NCBI RefSeq assembly: GCF_013912065.1
Contig: NZ_JACESA010000003.1
Coordinates: 1 to 64,000 of the forward strand
Direction: 5' to 3'
DNA: 64,000 nt
Source: Brevundimonas sp.
GTDB lineage: Bacteria; Pseudomonadota; Alphaproteobacteria; Caulobacterales; Caulobacteraceae
Below the pieces are notes generated by a model that worked only from the letters and a program-made list of their open reading frames with translations, ran no database searches and was not told the DNA's origin. A program made the position numbers and the translations under genes. Each line of letters starts with the position of its first letter. Positions within the stretch are counted from its first letter, which is position 1. Shown piece by piece: positions 1 through 7,863 of this stretch.

Positions 1-341
1 GGGCGGGAGGCGGGGCGGGCGGCAAGGCCGACGTCGAGGCGCGGGTGGACGAGTTGAAGGCCCTGCCGGTCGTGCTGGCGCGGGTTCGGCGGGTGTTCGA
101 TCTCGCCGCCGACCCCGAAGCGATCACGCGCGACCTGTCGTCCGATCCGGCCTTGCGGGTCGCGCTCGCCGCGCGGCCGGGATTGCGGCCGCCGGGCGAC
201 TGGCTGGACGCGGGAGAGGACGCCCCCAGCGACCGGCTGAAGACGGAAGACGCCGCCCTGCTGGCGCGCGCCGAGCGCTGGCGACCGTGGCGCGCCTATG
301 GGGCGCTGTACTGGAACCTGATCGAGGAGACGGGACGATGA
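1..341 (+). pseudogene. AlkA-like DNA-3-methyladenine glycosylase, 3' end, with apparent internal deletion
   Basis: The reading frame is open from base 3, so the gene begins before the window. The visible residues match two separate parts of the AlkA family. LARVRRVFDLAADP and ARPGLRPPG resemble the stretch just before the helix-hairpin-helix glycosylase domain. AERWRPWRAYGALYW resembles the extreme C-terminus. In AlkA about 105-115 residues lie between these blocks, including the HhH-GPD motif; here only about 25 residues separate them, with no frameshift. AGED may be the remnant of the catalytic-Asp segment. The domain comparison is from memory of the family; the short linker is seen directly. 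A protein like this would probably be unable to excise alkylated bases, so I treat it as a likely broken gene. It overlaps the next gene by ATGA, as in intact alkA-ogt pairs. Confidence 0.6.
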
Positions 342-877
342 TCGAGACCAAGACCAAATCGACGCCCCTGGCGCTGACCCTGGACCGGATCGCCTCGCCG
401 GTGGGCGAGATGCTGGTGGCGACGGATGCGGACGGGGCCGTGCGGGCGCTGGACTTTCATGATTACGAAGACCGGATGCGCCGGCTGCTGCGTCGCCACT
501 ATGGCGAGGTGGCCCTGACGGAGGGGCGGGCGCCGGAGGCGGTGCGTGCGGCGGTGGCGGCCTGGTTCGAGGGCGACCTGACAGCCTTCGACCGGATCGA
601 GGTGAAGACCGGCGGCACGGCTTTCCAAAAAATGGTCTGGGCGGCGCTGCGAACCATTCCGGCCGGCGAGACCTGGACCTACGGGCGGCTGGCGACGGCG
701 ATCGGATCGCCGAAGGCGATGCGGGCGGCGGGGCTGGCGAACGGCGCCAATCCAGTCGCCATCATCGTGCCCTGCCACCGAGTGATCGGGGCGAACGGGA
801 CCCTGACGGGCTATGCGGGCGGGCTGGAACGCAAACGCTGGCTGCTGGCCCACGAGGCGGGCGGCAAGCTGCTCTGA
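338..877 (+). CDS. ogt: Methylated-DNA--[protein]-cysteine S-methyltransferase
   Basis: Suicide repair protein of 179 residues that moves the methyl group of O6-methylguanine onto its own cysteine. The active-site motif PCHRVI is present with the acceptor Cys at residue 146, followed by the usual GYAGGLERKRWLLAHE ending; TYGRLA and GSPKAMRAAGLANGANP form the DNA-binding helix-turn-helix. The ATG at 338 is chosen because it overlaps the stop of the upstream AlkA-like gene (ATGA), giving the family length; a longer in-frame start at 287 would lie inside that gene. Co-translation with an alkylation glycosylase gene fits a shared alkylation-repair role. Confidence 0.93.
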   Translation: MIETKTKSTPLALTLDRIASPVGEMLVATDADGAVRALDFHDYEDRMRRLLRRHYGEVALTEGRAPEAVRAAVAAWFEGDLTAFDRIEVKTGGTAFQKMVWAALRTIPAGETWTYGRLATAIGSPKAMRAAGLANGANPVAIIVPCHRVIGANGTLTGYAGGLERKRWLLAHEAGGKLL

Positions 878-969
878 TCGGGACGGCCGAGTCGAGACCT
901 TGGAAACAGGGGGCAACGGCCTGGCCTCGGGACCGTTACCCAAGGCCATAGTCTGAGAGAGTATCGACG

Positions 970-1368
970 ATGAAACTATCCAACGGCGCCCTCGTGGCGG
1001 TGGTCGACGGCGAGAAGCTGGCCCTGTTCAAGAACACCAACGGCAGCGAAATCCGCCTGTCGCCGCTTGATGTTCCCGAGATCGAGGACCGGGTTTCGGG
1101 CTCGGCGGGTCGACGCTCCAGCGAGGCCAATCCTGACAACGACACCCAGGCGGAGGACGGGTTCGCCATGGGCGTGGCCGGGGTGCTGAACAAATGGTCG
1201 GTCACCAACAAGATCGACGAACTGCTGGTGATCGCCGCGCCCCGGACCCTGGGGGAGCTGCGCAAACACTGGCACAAGGAGCTGCAGGGGCGACTGGTCG
1301 GCGAGATCGCCAAGGACCTGACCGGCCACAACAGCGACCAGATCGCGGCGGCCATCGACAAGGCTTGA
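970..1368 (+). CDS. baeRF family 12 / host-attachment family protein
   Basis: Protein of 132 residues resembling the family once called 'protein required for attachment to host cells', now grouped with bacterial archaeo-eukaryotic release factor domains (baeRF_family12). Visible family features are an N-terminal VAVVDGEKLALFKNT strand pair, a variable middle rich in acidic residues, then LLVIAAPRTLGELRKH and VGEIAKDLTGHNSDQI at the C-terminus. The molecular function is not established; a ribosome-linked role has been proposed for the superfamily. A GAGAGAG purine run lies about 8 bases before the ATG. It sits alone, convergent with ilvA, with only 2 bases between the stop codons. Confidence 0.8.
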   Translation: MKLSNGALVAVVDGEKLALFKNTNGSEIRLSPLDVPEIEDRVSGSAGRRSSEANPDNDTQAEDGFAMGVAGVLNKWSVTNKIDELLVIAAPRTLGELRKHWHKELQGRLVGEIAKDLTGHNSDQIAAAIDKA

Positions 1369-1370
1369 GC

Positions 1371-2885
1371 TCAACCCCCGTCCAGGAACAGGCGGCAGGC
1401 GGGATTGGCGGTTTCGTCGACGTAGGGGTAGCCCAGGTCGGCGAGGGCGGCGGTGAGTTGGGCCTGTTCTTGCGGCGGGACGCTGACGCCGGCCAGCACC
1501 CGGCCGACGTCGTCGCCGTGATTGCGGTAGTGGAACAGGGTCAGGGCCCAGGCGGGCTGGAGGCTGTTGAGGAAGCGCAGGAAGGCGCCGGGGCGTTCGG
1601 GGAACTGGAAACGCAGGATGCGCTCGTGGGGCAGGCCGACGGTGCGGCCACCGACCATGTAGCGGACGTGCAGCTTGGCGGTCTCGTTGTCGCTCATGTC
1701 CTCGACGGCGTAGCCGCCGGAGCGAAGGGCGGCGATCAGGTCGTCGCGCTCGTGCGGGCCGTTGCGCAGGGCGACGCCGACGAAGATCTGGGCCGCGCCG
1801 TCGCCGGACCAGCGATAGTTGAATTCGGTCACCGAGCGGCCGTCCAGGCTGTCGAGGAAGCGGCGGTAGTCATCGCGGTCGTCCTTCATCGCCACGGCCA
1901 GCAGGGCCTCGGCGCCCTCGCCGATCTCGGCCCGTTCGGCGACGTGACGCAGCCGGTCGAAGTTCAGATTGGCGCCCGAGTTGACGGCGACCAGGGGCCC
2001 GGCGCCCGGATGGGCGGCGGCCCAGGCCTTGAGCCCGGCCAGGGCGACCGCGCCCGAGGGTTCGGCGATGGCGCGGCTGTCGTCGAAGATGTCCTTGATG
2101 GCGGCGCAGATGGCGTCGGTGTCGACCAGGACGATCTCGTCCAGCAGGTCCTTGCACAGGCGGAAGGTGTGATCGCCGGCGCGGCGCACGGCGACCCCGT
2201 CGGCGAACAGGCCGACCTCGTTCAGGGTCACGACCTCGCCGGCGTCGATGGCGGCCTTCATGGTGGGGGCGTCGACCGGCTCCACGCCGATGACGCGGGT
2301 GTCGGGGCGCAGGAACTTGACGATCGCGGCGACGCCGGCGGCCAAGCCCCCCCCGCCGATGGGGACGAAGACGGCGTCGATGGGGTCGGCGTGCTGGCGC
2401 GCGATCTCAAGACCCACCGTGCCCTGGCCGGCGATCACATCGGGGTCGTCGAACGGGTGGATGAAGGCGGCGCCGGTCTGGCCTTCCAGATGGCGGGCGT
2501 GGGCGTAGGCCTCGTCGAAACTGTCGCCGTACAGGACCACTTCGCCGCCCAGGGCGCGGACGGCCGCCACCTTGATGCCGGGTGTGGTGGTCGGCATGAC
2601 GATGACGGCGGGAATGGCGCGGCGCGCGGCGGCCAGGGCCACGCCCTGGGCGTGATTGCCGGCCGAGGCGCAGATCACCCCCCTGGACAGTTCCGCCTGG
2701 GTCAGGCCGGCGATCTTGTTGTAGGCGCCGCGAATCTTGAACGAAAACACCGGCTGCAGATCCTCGCGCTTCAGCAGCACGGGCCGGTCGAGCCGAGCCG
2801 ACAGGCGACGCAGCGGATCAAGAGGCGTTTCCTCGGCCACGTCATAGACGCGGGCGGTGAGGATGCGGCGGATGGTGTCTTGCAT
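1371..2885 (-). CDS. ilvA: Threonine ammonia-lyase, biosynthetic
   Basis: PLP enzyme of 504 residues converting threonine to 2-oxobutanoate, the first step toward isoleucine. The catalytic lysine is K50 in FSFKIRGAYNKI, with SAGNHAQGVA and GGGGLAAG forming the cofactor pocket. The C-terminal third carries two ACT-like regulatory modules (FPERPGAFLRFL is one core), so this is the allosteric biosynthetic form and not the short catabolic enzyme. The ATG at 2885 gives the normal N-terminus; the frame stays open upstream to 3113, but that extension is low-complexity and unlike the family. Isoleucine feedback inhibition is expected from the family. The upstream region holds repeated TTTGGC motifs (separate entry). 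Confidence 0.95.
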   Translation of the reverse strand: MQDTIRRILTARVYDVAEETPLDPLRRLSARLDRPVLLKREDLQPVFSFKIRGAYNKIAGLTQAELSRGVICASAGNHAQGVALAAARRAIPAVIVMPTTTPGIKVAAVRALGGEVVLYGDSFDEAYAHARHLEGQTGAAFIHPFDDPDVIAGQGTVGLEIARQHADPIDAVFVPIGGGGLAAGVAAIVKFLRPDTRVIGVEPVDAPTMKAAIDAGEVVTLNEVGLFADGVAVRRAGDHTFRLCKDLLDEIVLVDTDAICAAIKDIFDDSRAIAEPSGAVALAGLKAWAAAHPGAGPLVAVNSGANLNFDRLRHVAERAEIGEGAEALLAVAMKDDRDDYRRFLDSLDGRSVTEFNYRWSGDGAAQIFVGVALRNGPHERDDLIAALRSGGYAVEDMSDNETAKLHVRYMVGGRTVGLPHERILRFQFPERPGAFLRFLNSLQPAWALTLFHYRNHGDDVGRVLAGVSVPPQEQAQLTAALADLGYPYVDETANPACRLFLDGG

Positions 2886-3260
2886 GAAAATATCGGGAAG
2901 TCGGCATTCTGCGGAATGAAGTCGGCCGTTGTCTAGGCGAACCTGTGGAGTTTGGGAACGGTTCTTGCTGTCTGCGGCGGCGGCGTTTGGCGCAAAAACA
3001 TGGTGACAAAGCGCCAAAGGCGCCAAACCTGCCAAACCTCCCCCAAGGGACGGCTCCCGATGAAGGCGATCAGGCGCGGAACTGGAAGACGCGGTTTTCA
3101 TCGCGTCTATCATAAGGGTGGTCCGCGCTCAGGCTGGAAACGCGCCTGAACAATTCCGCAAGGCGTTGAAATCACGAGGCGGAGACCAGCGACATTGTGG
3201 GCGATGGGCGGTTGAACCTCTCATAGACGATCGCATCAGAAGCGGGGGCGCCAAGCGCTC
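2886..3260. other. Intergenic region upstream of ilvA, with repeated GCCAAA motifs
   Basis: No convincing gene is seen. An inverted repeat TTTGGCGC (2986-2993) / GCGCCAAA (3011-3018) is followed by two more partial copies, CGCCAAA (3021-3027) and GCCAAACC (3031-3038). On the ilvA strand these lie about 100-150 bases upstream of the start codon and could form a hairpin or a multi-site operator. An open frame at 2952-3149 on the plus strand has no ribosome site or recognisable protein features. Confidence 0.35.
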
Positions 3261-3290
3261 TTGACGCGCCGTGTAACCTGCGGGTTATAT
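3261..3290 (+). promoter_or_regulatory. Sigma-70-like promoter of the membrane protein-XRE operon
   Basis: TTGACG at 3261-3266 and TTATAT at 3285-3290 are separated by 18 bases, close to the vegetative consensus. The predicted transcription start lies near 3297, about 20 bases before the ATG at 3318. Operator palindromes overlap both the -10 box and the start point. Confidence 0.6.
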
Positions 3291-3305
3291 GTCACCTGTA
3301 GGTGA
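3274..3305. promoter_or_regulatory. Tandem operator palindromes, probably for the XRE repressor
   Basis: Two 14-bp palindromes share one consensus, TnACCTGynGGTnA: TAACCTGCGGGTTA (3274-3287) and TCACCTGTAGGTGA (3292-3305). Their centres are 18 bp apart, and they cover the -10 box and the likely transcription start. Two matched half-symmetric sites over a promoter whose operon encodes a small Cro/CI-type protein is the usual arrangement for autorepression. Which protein binds is inferred. Confidence 0.65.
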
Positions 3306-3317
3306 CGCGAGGCGGTG

Positions 3318-4061
3318 ATGGACGATCAGGAAAGACGAGAAGGGCCGACCGTGGGTGAGGCGGACTGGAATGCGGAGCGGGTCGCTCTATCGAAGTCGAG
3401 AGCGCGGGCGCGGTTGAAGCGCATAAAGCGCGAGGGATTCTTTCTGGTCGGCCTGGCCGTGGCCGCCTTCGGGTTGATGATCGTGGCGGCGACGATGAGG
3501 GCGTCCGCGCTCTTGTCGATGGCGGGAGTCGGGCTCGGTCTCGCCGTCCTGGGTCTGACACTGGTTTTAGCGTTCGATCTTTGGGGGCGACGCGAAGCGG
3601 ATCTCGAGACCGCAGCGGGCGGGTTGGACAGGGACAAGGTTCAAAGCGCGGAGGCGTTGAACCTGGTCTGTTTGTCAGCGCTTGGTCTGCTTTATACGGC
3701 CTTCGGGGTGGAAGCGGCCAGGCGGATCGCGTCCGGCGTGGGCGATTTCGACGACTGGAAGCCGGCGGTGGCGTCCCTGGCGATGCCTCTCGCCGTCATG
3801 AGCGTGATGTTAGGGGGCAAGGTGTGGCGAAGGCGCGCCGGGGCCAAGCCCGAGGCTGCGGACGAACTCACGATCCATTTCCGCGGAAGCGCGACGGCTT
3901 GGGCCTTCCGGGTGTCGCTGGCGTCGGTCGCCGCCCTCTACATCGCCGGTCTCTTTCAGGCGCCCCTGACGGTCGCGGGGATGCCTGCTGTGTTCGAGGT
4001 CGCCGCCCTGACCGCCGCGCTGCGCTACTGGTGGCTGGATCGGCAGGCGTCGCGTGGCTGA
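3318..4061 (+). CDS. Multi-pass membrane protein of unknown function
   Basis: Protein of 247 residues that I do not recognise. After a charged N-terminal region rich in Arg and Lys (about residues 1-40) there are roughly six hydrophobic segments: a pair near residues 40-90, one near 115-135, one near 150-170 and a pair near 195-235. It ends RYWWLDRQ. A GAGG ribosome site ends 5 bases before the ATG at 3318; a GTG one codon earlier is too close to it. The gene overlaps the following XRE regulator by 8 bases, so the two are co-translated. Pairs of a small XRE regulator with a multi-spanning membrane protein are common and often sense an envelope or cytoplasmic signal; the function here is unknown. 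Confidence 0.75.
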   Translation: MDDQERREGPTVGEADWNAERVALSKSRARARLKRIKREGFFLVGLAVAAFGLMIVAATMRASALLSMAGVGLGLAVLGLTLVLAFDLWGRREADLETAAGGLDRDKVQSAEALNLVCLSALGLLYTAFGVEAARRIASGVGDFDDWKPAVASLAMPLAVMSVMLGGKVWRRRAGAKPEAADELTIHFRGSATAWAFRVSLASVAALYIAGLFQAPLTVAGMPAVFEVAALTAALRYWWLDRQASRG

Positions 4062-4263
4062 GCCCCGGCTGGCCGTGCGGCTGAAGGAGGTTCGGACGGC
4101 CGCCGGCCTGACGCAGCAGGAACTGGCGGACCGGGCCAGGCTGTCGCGCAAGACGGTGAACACCATCGAAAACCGGGTCTTCACCCCCTCGGTGGTGGTG
4201 GCCCTGACGCTGGCGCGGGCCCTGGATGTGCCCTTGGGCGATCTGTTCGAACTGATCGACTGA
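4054..4263 (+). CDS. Small XRE-family (Cro/CI type) transcriptional regulator
   Basis: A 69-residue protein that is almost entirely one helix-turn-helix domain: RLKEVRTAAGLTQQELADRA then LSRKTVNTIENRVFTPSVVVALTLARAL and DVPLGDLFELID. It resembles the compact YozG-type XRE regulators that dimerise and bind short palindromes. Translation starts at a GTG inside the end of the membrane protein gene (8-base overlap). The two palindromes over the operon promoter at 3274-3305 are the natural candidates for its binding sites, which would make the operon autoregulated; that link is inference. Confidence 0.88.
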   Translation: MAEPRLAVRLKEVRTAAGLTQQELADRARLSRKTVNTIENRVFTPSVVVALTLARALDVPLGDLFELID

Positions 4264-4307
4264 ACAATCCCCTTGCGCCCGGCTCCCATCGGCCTACATT
4301 GGATGTG

Positions 4308-4330
4308 CTTATGCTAACTTTGAGCATAAG
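4308..4330. promoter_or_regulatory. Inverted repeat upstream of nadA, candidate NAD-pathway operator
   Basis: Perfect 8-bp arms CTTATGCT (4308-4315) and AGCATAAG (4323-4330) with a 7-base spacer, ending 17 bases before the nadA ATG and just before its AGGAGAAGG ribosome site. Position and symmetry suggest a repressor operator at the start of the nad operon. Alphaproteobacteria are known to control de novo NAD genes with NadQ- or NrtR-type repressors; whether this matches either site cannot be settled here. Confidence 0.5.
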
Positions 4331-4347
4331 GTCGATAGGAGAAGGTC

Positions 4348-5427
4348 ATGGCTGACGGCGCCTTTGGTCTGACGAAGGAATTGGAGCGGGAGACCGCCGG
4401 AGTGTGGGCGAAGGTCAAGGACCATGTCACGCCTCTGGAGTGGCCCCGGCAGGCGGCGTTGATCAGCGAGATCAACCGGCTGAAGCGCGAGCGCGACGCC
4501 GTGATCCTGGCCCACAACTATATGACGCCCGAGATCTTCCACGGGGTCGGCGACTATGTCGGCGACAGCCTGGGCCTGGCCAAGGAGGCCGCGCGGTCGG
4601 ATGCGAAGGTGATCGTCCAGGCGGGCGTGCACTTCATGGCCGAGACCTCGAAGATCCTGAGCCCGGAAAAGACGGTGCTGATCCCCGATCTGCGGGCGGG
4701 ATGCTCGCTGGCCTCGTCGATCACGGGGGCGGATGTACGGCTGATCAAGCAACGCTATCCGGGCCTGCCGGTCGTGACCTATGTAAACACCACGGCCGAT
4801 GTGAAGGCCGAGACCGACATCTGCTGCACCAGCGCCAACGCCGTTCAGGTGGTGGAATGGGCAGCGAAGGAATGGGGCGTGGACCGGGTCATCCTGATCC
4901 CCGACGAATATCTGGCGCGTAATGTCGCGGCCCAGACGACGGTCGGCATCATCGCCTGGAAGGGCCGGTGCGAGGTGCACGAGCGGTTCACGGTGGACGA
5001 CATCGCCGAGATGCGCGCCGCCTATCCGGGGGCCGAGATCCTGGCCCACCCCGAATGCCCGGAAGACGTGCTGGCGGCGGCGGATTTCGCCGGATCGACG
5101 GCGGCCATGACCGACTATGTCGAGGCGCGGCGGCCCAAACAGGTGGTGATGATCACCGAATGTTCGATGGCCTCGAACGTGGCCGGCGACGTGCCGGGGG
5201 TCCAGTTCATCGGCCCGTGCAACCTGTGCCCGCATATGAAGCGGATCACGCTGGAGAATATCCGCGACTGCCTGTTGCACATGCAGTTCGAGGTGACGGT
5301 TCCGGCCGAGATGATCGATCGCGGGCGGATGGCCGTGCAGCGGATGATCGACCTGCCGCCGCCCGCTGTTCCCGCCCGTTATGACCTGGTCAAGGCCCGG
5401 CATCACGTCGATGTGGAGCTGATCTGA
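4348..5427 (+). CDS. nadA: Quinolinate synthase A
   Basis: A 359-residue iron-sulfur enzyme that condenses iminoaspartate with dihydroxyacetone phosphate to quinolinate, the second step of de novo NAD synthesis. The likely [4Fe-4S] ligands are C119 (DLRAGCSLA), C208 ([11 protein letters not shown]) and C294 ([11 protein letters not shown]). AHNYMTPEI near residue 55 and [23 protein letters not shown] are typical substrate-pocket segments. AGGAGAAGG directly precedes the ATG. First gene of a nadA-protease-nadB-nadC run; the palindrome at 4308-4330 is a likely control site. Confidence 0.96.
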   Translation: MADGAFGLTKELERETAGVWAKVKDHVTPLEWPRQAALISEINRLKRERDAVILAHNYMTPEIFHGVGDYVGDSLGLAKEAARSDAKVIVQAGVHFMAETSKILSPEKTVLIPDLRAGCSLASSITGADVRLIKQRYPGLPVVTYVNTTADVKAETDICCTSANAVQVVEWAAKEWGVDRVILIPDEYLARNVAAQTTVGIIAWKGRCEVHERFTVDDIAEMRAAYPGAEILAHPECPEDVLAAADFAGSTAAMTDYVEARRPKQVVMITECSMASNVAGDVPGVQFIGPCNLCPHMKRITLENIRDCLLHMQFEVTVPAEMIDRGRMAVQRMIDLPPPAVPARYDLVKARHHVDVELI

Positions 5428-5485
5428 GCGTGACGCGGCGATCGGTCCCGGCGACGGGACGGTCGACGGCGCCCATCTGAACCCC

Positions 5486-6352
5486 ATGAGCAATACAGAC
5501 ACACCCGCCCGCACGCCCGGTCACGCCCCCGGCCCCTGGGACATCAAGCCCGAGGAGGCCGCCGCGCGCGAGGCGGCTCAGGTCCAGGCGGCCGAGGTCG
5601 ATACGCCCGTCGAAAAGGGCCAGAGCCTGATCTGGGTCCTGCTGTCCACGGCCCTGATGGGCGGCTTCCTGTGGTGGATCACGGGCAGCGCCATCGTAGC
5701 GGGGGCGGTGCTGATCGGCCTGTTCGTGCACGAGGCGGGTCACGCCCTGGCGATGAACAGGTTGGGGATGGGGCCGGCGCGCGTCTATATCATTCCCTTC
5801 CTGGGCGGCCTAGCCAAGGCGCAGCGCGCGCCGCGCAGCGAGTGGGACGGGGTGCTGGTGTCGCTGGCCGGACCGGCCTTCGGTCTGCTGGCCATGATCC
5901 CCTTCGTCGGGGTCTGGGCCGTGACCGGGCAGGGGGAGTGGCTGATGGGCGCCTTCTTCATCGCCATGCTGAACCTGGTGAATCTGGTTCCCGCGCCGCC
6001 GCTGGACGGATCAAAAGCCCTGGGGCCGGTGCTGACGCGGGTGCATCCTCGGCTGGAGCAGATCGTGCTGCTGGCGATCGGCGTGGCCGTGGTCTGGTGG
6101 GGTCTGTCCACGGGGCGGTTCATCCTGGCCGTGTTTCTGGCTCTGTCGGTGTTCAGCCACCTGAAGCGCGGCGTCTGGCGCGCGGCCTGGGGGACGCTGA
6201 GCTGGCCCGAGGCGGGCAAGAGCCTGGCCCTCTATCTGTTGACCCTGGCCCTTTGCGCGGCGGCGGCCGTGGGCGCGCTGACGCCGATGACCGAGGGCGA
6301 CCCGGTCGGGGCGGTGCGGCTGGGCCTGAACTATCTGGGAGTAGGTCGATGA
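5486..6352 (+). CDS. Site-2 protease family (M50) integral membrane metallopeptidase
   Basis: A 288-residue membrane protein with the zinc motif HEAGH in FVHEAGHALAMNRLG (about residues 80-90) and the second family motif NLVPAPPLDG (about residues 168-178) supplying the third zinc ligand. A soluble, acidic, Ala- and Glu-rich stretch of about 50 residues precedes the first membrane helix, and several further helices reach the C-terminus. Family members cut substrates within or near the membrane. The gene lies 58 bases after nadA and overlaps nadB by ATGA, so it is inside the NAD operon although no NAD-synthesis role is known for it. The substrate is unknown. Confidence 0.88.
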   Translation: MSNTDTPARTPGHAPGPWDIKPEEAAAREAAQVQAAEVDTPVEKGQSLIWVLLSTALMGGFLWWITGSAIVAGAVLIGLFVHEAGHALAMNRLGMGPARVYIIPFLGGLAKAQRAPRSEWDGVLVSLAGPAFGLLAMIPFVGVWAVTGQGEWLMGAFFIAMLNLVNLVPAPPLDGSKALGPVLTRVHPRLEQIVLLAIGVAVVWWGLSTGRFILAVFLALSVFSHLKRGVWRAAWGTLSWPEAGKSLALYLLTLALCAAAAVGALTPMTEGDPVGAVRLGLNYLGVGR

Positions 6353-7863
6353 ACCGAACGCGGCATGACGGCCCCCTGATCGTCGGCGGAGGCCTGGCAG
6401 GCCTGTCGGCGGCGCTGGAGGCGGCGCGGGCCGGGGCGAAGGTTCTGGTGGTGACGCCCGAGCCGCTGTTGAACGCCTGTTCGTCGGCCTGGGCGCAGGG
6501 CGGGATGGCGGCGGCCCTGACGGCGGCGGATTCAGCGGAGTTGCATGCGAAGGACACCGAGGCGGCCGGGGCGGGTCTGGTCAAGCCGGACGCGACGCGG
6601 GCCCTGACGGCGGCCGGGCGCGAGACGGTGGAATGGCTGGCGGCCCTGGGCGCGCCGTTCGACCGGGACGCCGAGGGCGGCTTCGTCGTCAGCCTGGAGG
6701 CGGCCCATTCGGTGGCGCGGGTGGCCCGGGTGGGCGGCGACGGCGCCGGACGGGCCATCCTGTCGGCGGTGGTCGCGGCGGTGCGGGCCGAGAAGCTGAT
6801 CGAGGTCTGGGACGATGCGCGGCTGAAGGGCCTGGCGCAGGACGAGGACGGCCGGGTGGTCGGGGCGGTGGTCGCGCGCGGCGACCGGCTGGTCGAGATC
6901 ACGGCCACGGCGGTGGTGCTGGCGACCGGCGGGGCCGGCGGACTGTTTGCAGCGACGACGACGCCGGCGGCGCTGAAGGGCGAAGGCCTGGCCCTGGCGG
7001 CGCGGGCGGGGGCGGAGATTCTGGATCCCGAGTTCGTGCAGTTTCACCCCACGGCGATTGATGTGGGCCTGGACCCCGCGCCCCTGGCGACCGAGGCGCT
7101 GCGGGGCGAGGGCGCGCGCCTGATCGACGGGGCGGGCCAGTTCCTGCTGGGCGCCGAGGACGACGCCGACCTGAAGCCGCGCGACGTCGTGGCGCGGGCG
7201 GTCCATGCGGCGAGGAGCGACGGCCGTGGCGCCTATCTGGATGCGCGCACGGCCATAGGCGAGGCGTTTCCGCACGAGTTTCCCGCCGTCTTCGCCGCCT
7301 GTATGCGCAGCGGTCTGGACCCGCGCGTCAGCCCCATACCGGTGATGGCGGCCTGTCATTATCACATGGGCGGGATCGCCGCTGACGCGGACGGGCGCAC
7401 GACGGTCGCGGGCCTCTATGCCGTCGGCGAATGCGCGGCGACTGGGGTGCACGGGGCCAACCGACTGGCGTCCAACTCCCTGCTCGAGGCGGCGACCTTC
7501 GGCCGGCGCGCGGGGGCGGCCGTGGCGGGCGAGACGGGGGGCGGACGACCTCTGCCCGTCGTCGTGTCGCCGGACCTGCCCGAAGCGGCCATGGCCGACC
7601 TGAGGACGGCGATGACGGCCCATGCGGGGGTGGTGCGCGATGCGAACGGCCTGTTGAACCTGATCGCCCTGATCGACCAACTCGAGAGCCGGCACGGGGC
7701 GACGGCGTCGCTGCTGGCGGCGCGGCTGATCGCCCAGGCGGCGCTGGATCGGCGCGAGAGCCGGGGCGGCCATTATCGCGCCGACTATCCCCAGACGGAT
7801 ACCGCGGCGGAGCATACGCGCATCCGGCTAGCCCAGCCGGCGACGCTGGAGGCGGCGGAATGA
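6349..7863 (+). CDS. nadB: L-aspartate oxidase
   Basis: A 504-residue flavoenzyme that oxidises L-aspartate to iminoaspartate, the substrate of NadA. The N-terminal IVGGGLAGLSAALEAARAGA is the FAD dinucleotide fold, followed by NACSSAWAQGGMAAAL. QFHPTAID, LATEALRGEGARLID, HYHMGGIAADADGRT and GVHGANRLASNSLLEA are succinate dehydrogenase/fumarate reductase-family motifs that also bind the dicarboxylate. The ATG at 6349 overlaps the stop of the protease gene, and the stop overlaps the nadC start, so translation is probably coupled along the operon. Confidence 0.95.
   Translation: MNRTRHDGPLIVGGGLAGLSAALEAARAGAKVLVVTPEPLLNACSSAWAQGGMAAALTAADSAELHAKDTEAAGAGLVKPDATRALTAAGRETVEWLAALGAPFDRDAEGGFVVSLEAAHSVARVARVGGDGAGRAILSAVVAAVRAEKLIEVWDDARLKGLAQDEDGRVVGAVVARGDRLVEITATAVVLATGGAGGLFAATTTPAALKGEGLALAARAGAEILDPEFVQFHPTAIDVGLDPAPLATEALRGEGARLIDGAGQFLLGAEDDADLKPRDVVARAVHAARSDGRGAYLDARTAIGEAFPHEFPAVFAACMRSGLDPRVSPIPVMAACHYHMGGIAADADGRTTVAGLYAVGECAATGVHGANRLASNSLLEAATFGRRAGAAVAGETGGGRPLPVVVSPDLPEAAMADLRTAMTAHAGVVRDANGLLNLIALIDQLESRHGATASLLAARLIAQAALDRRESRGGHYRADYPQTDTAAEHTRIRLAQPATLEAAE

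Noticed and set aside
1194-2936. Very long open frame (580 codons) on the plus strand across ilvA
   Set aside because: It is antisense to a clearly coding ilvA; high GC removes stop codons from the opposite frame. The translation is low-complexity Gly/Ala/Asp/Val with no domain motifs.
2955-2987. GGAAC followed by CGTT upstream of ilvA, resembling an EcfG promoter
   Set aside because: The spacer is 24 bases instead of 16-17, and it points away from ilvA.
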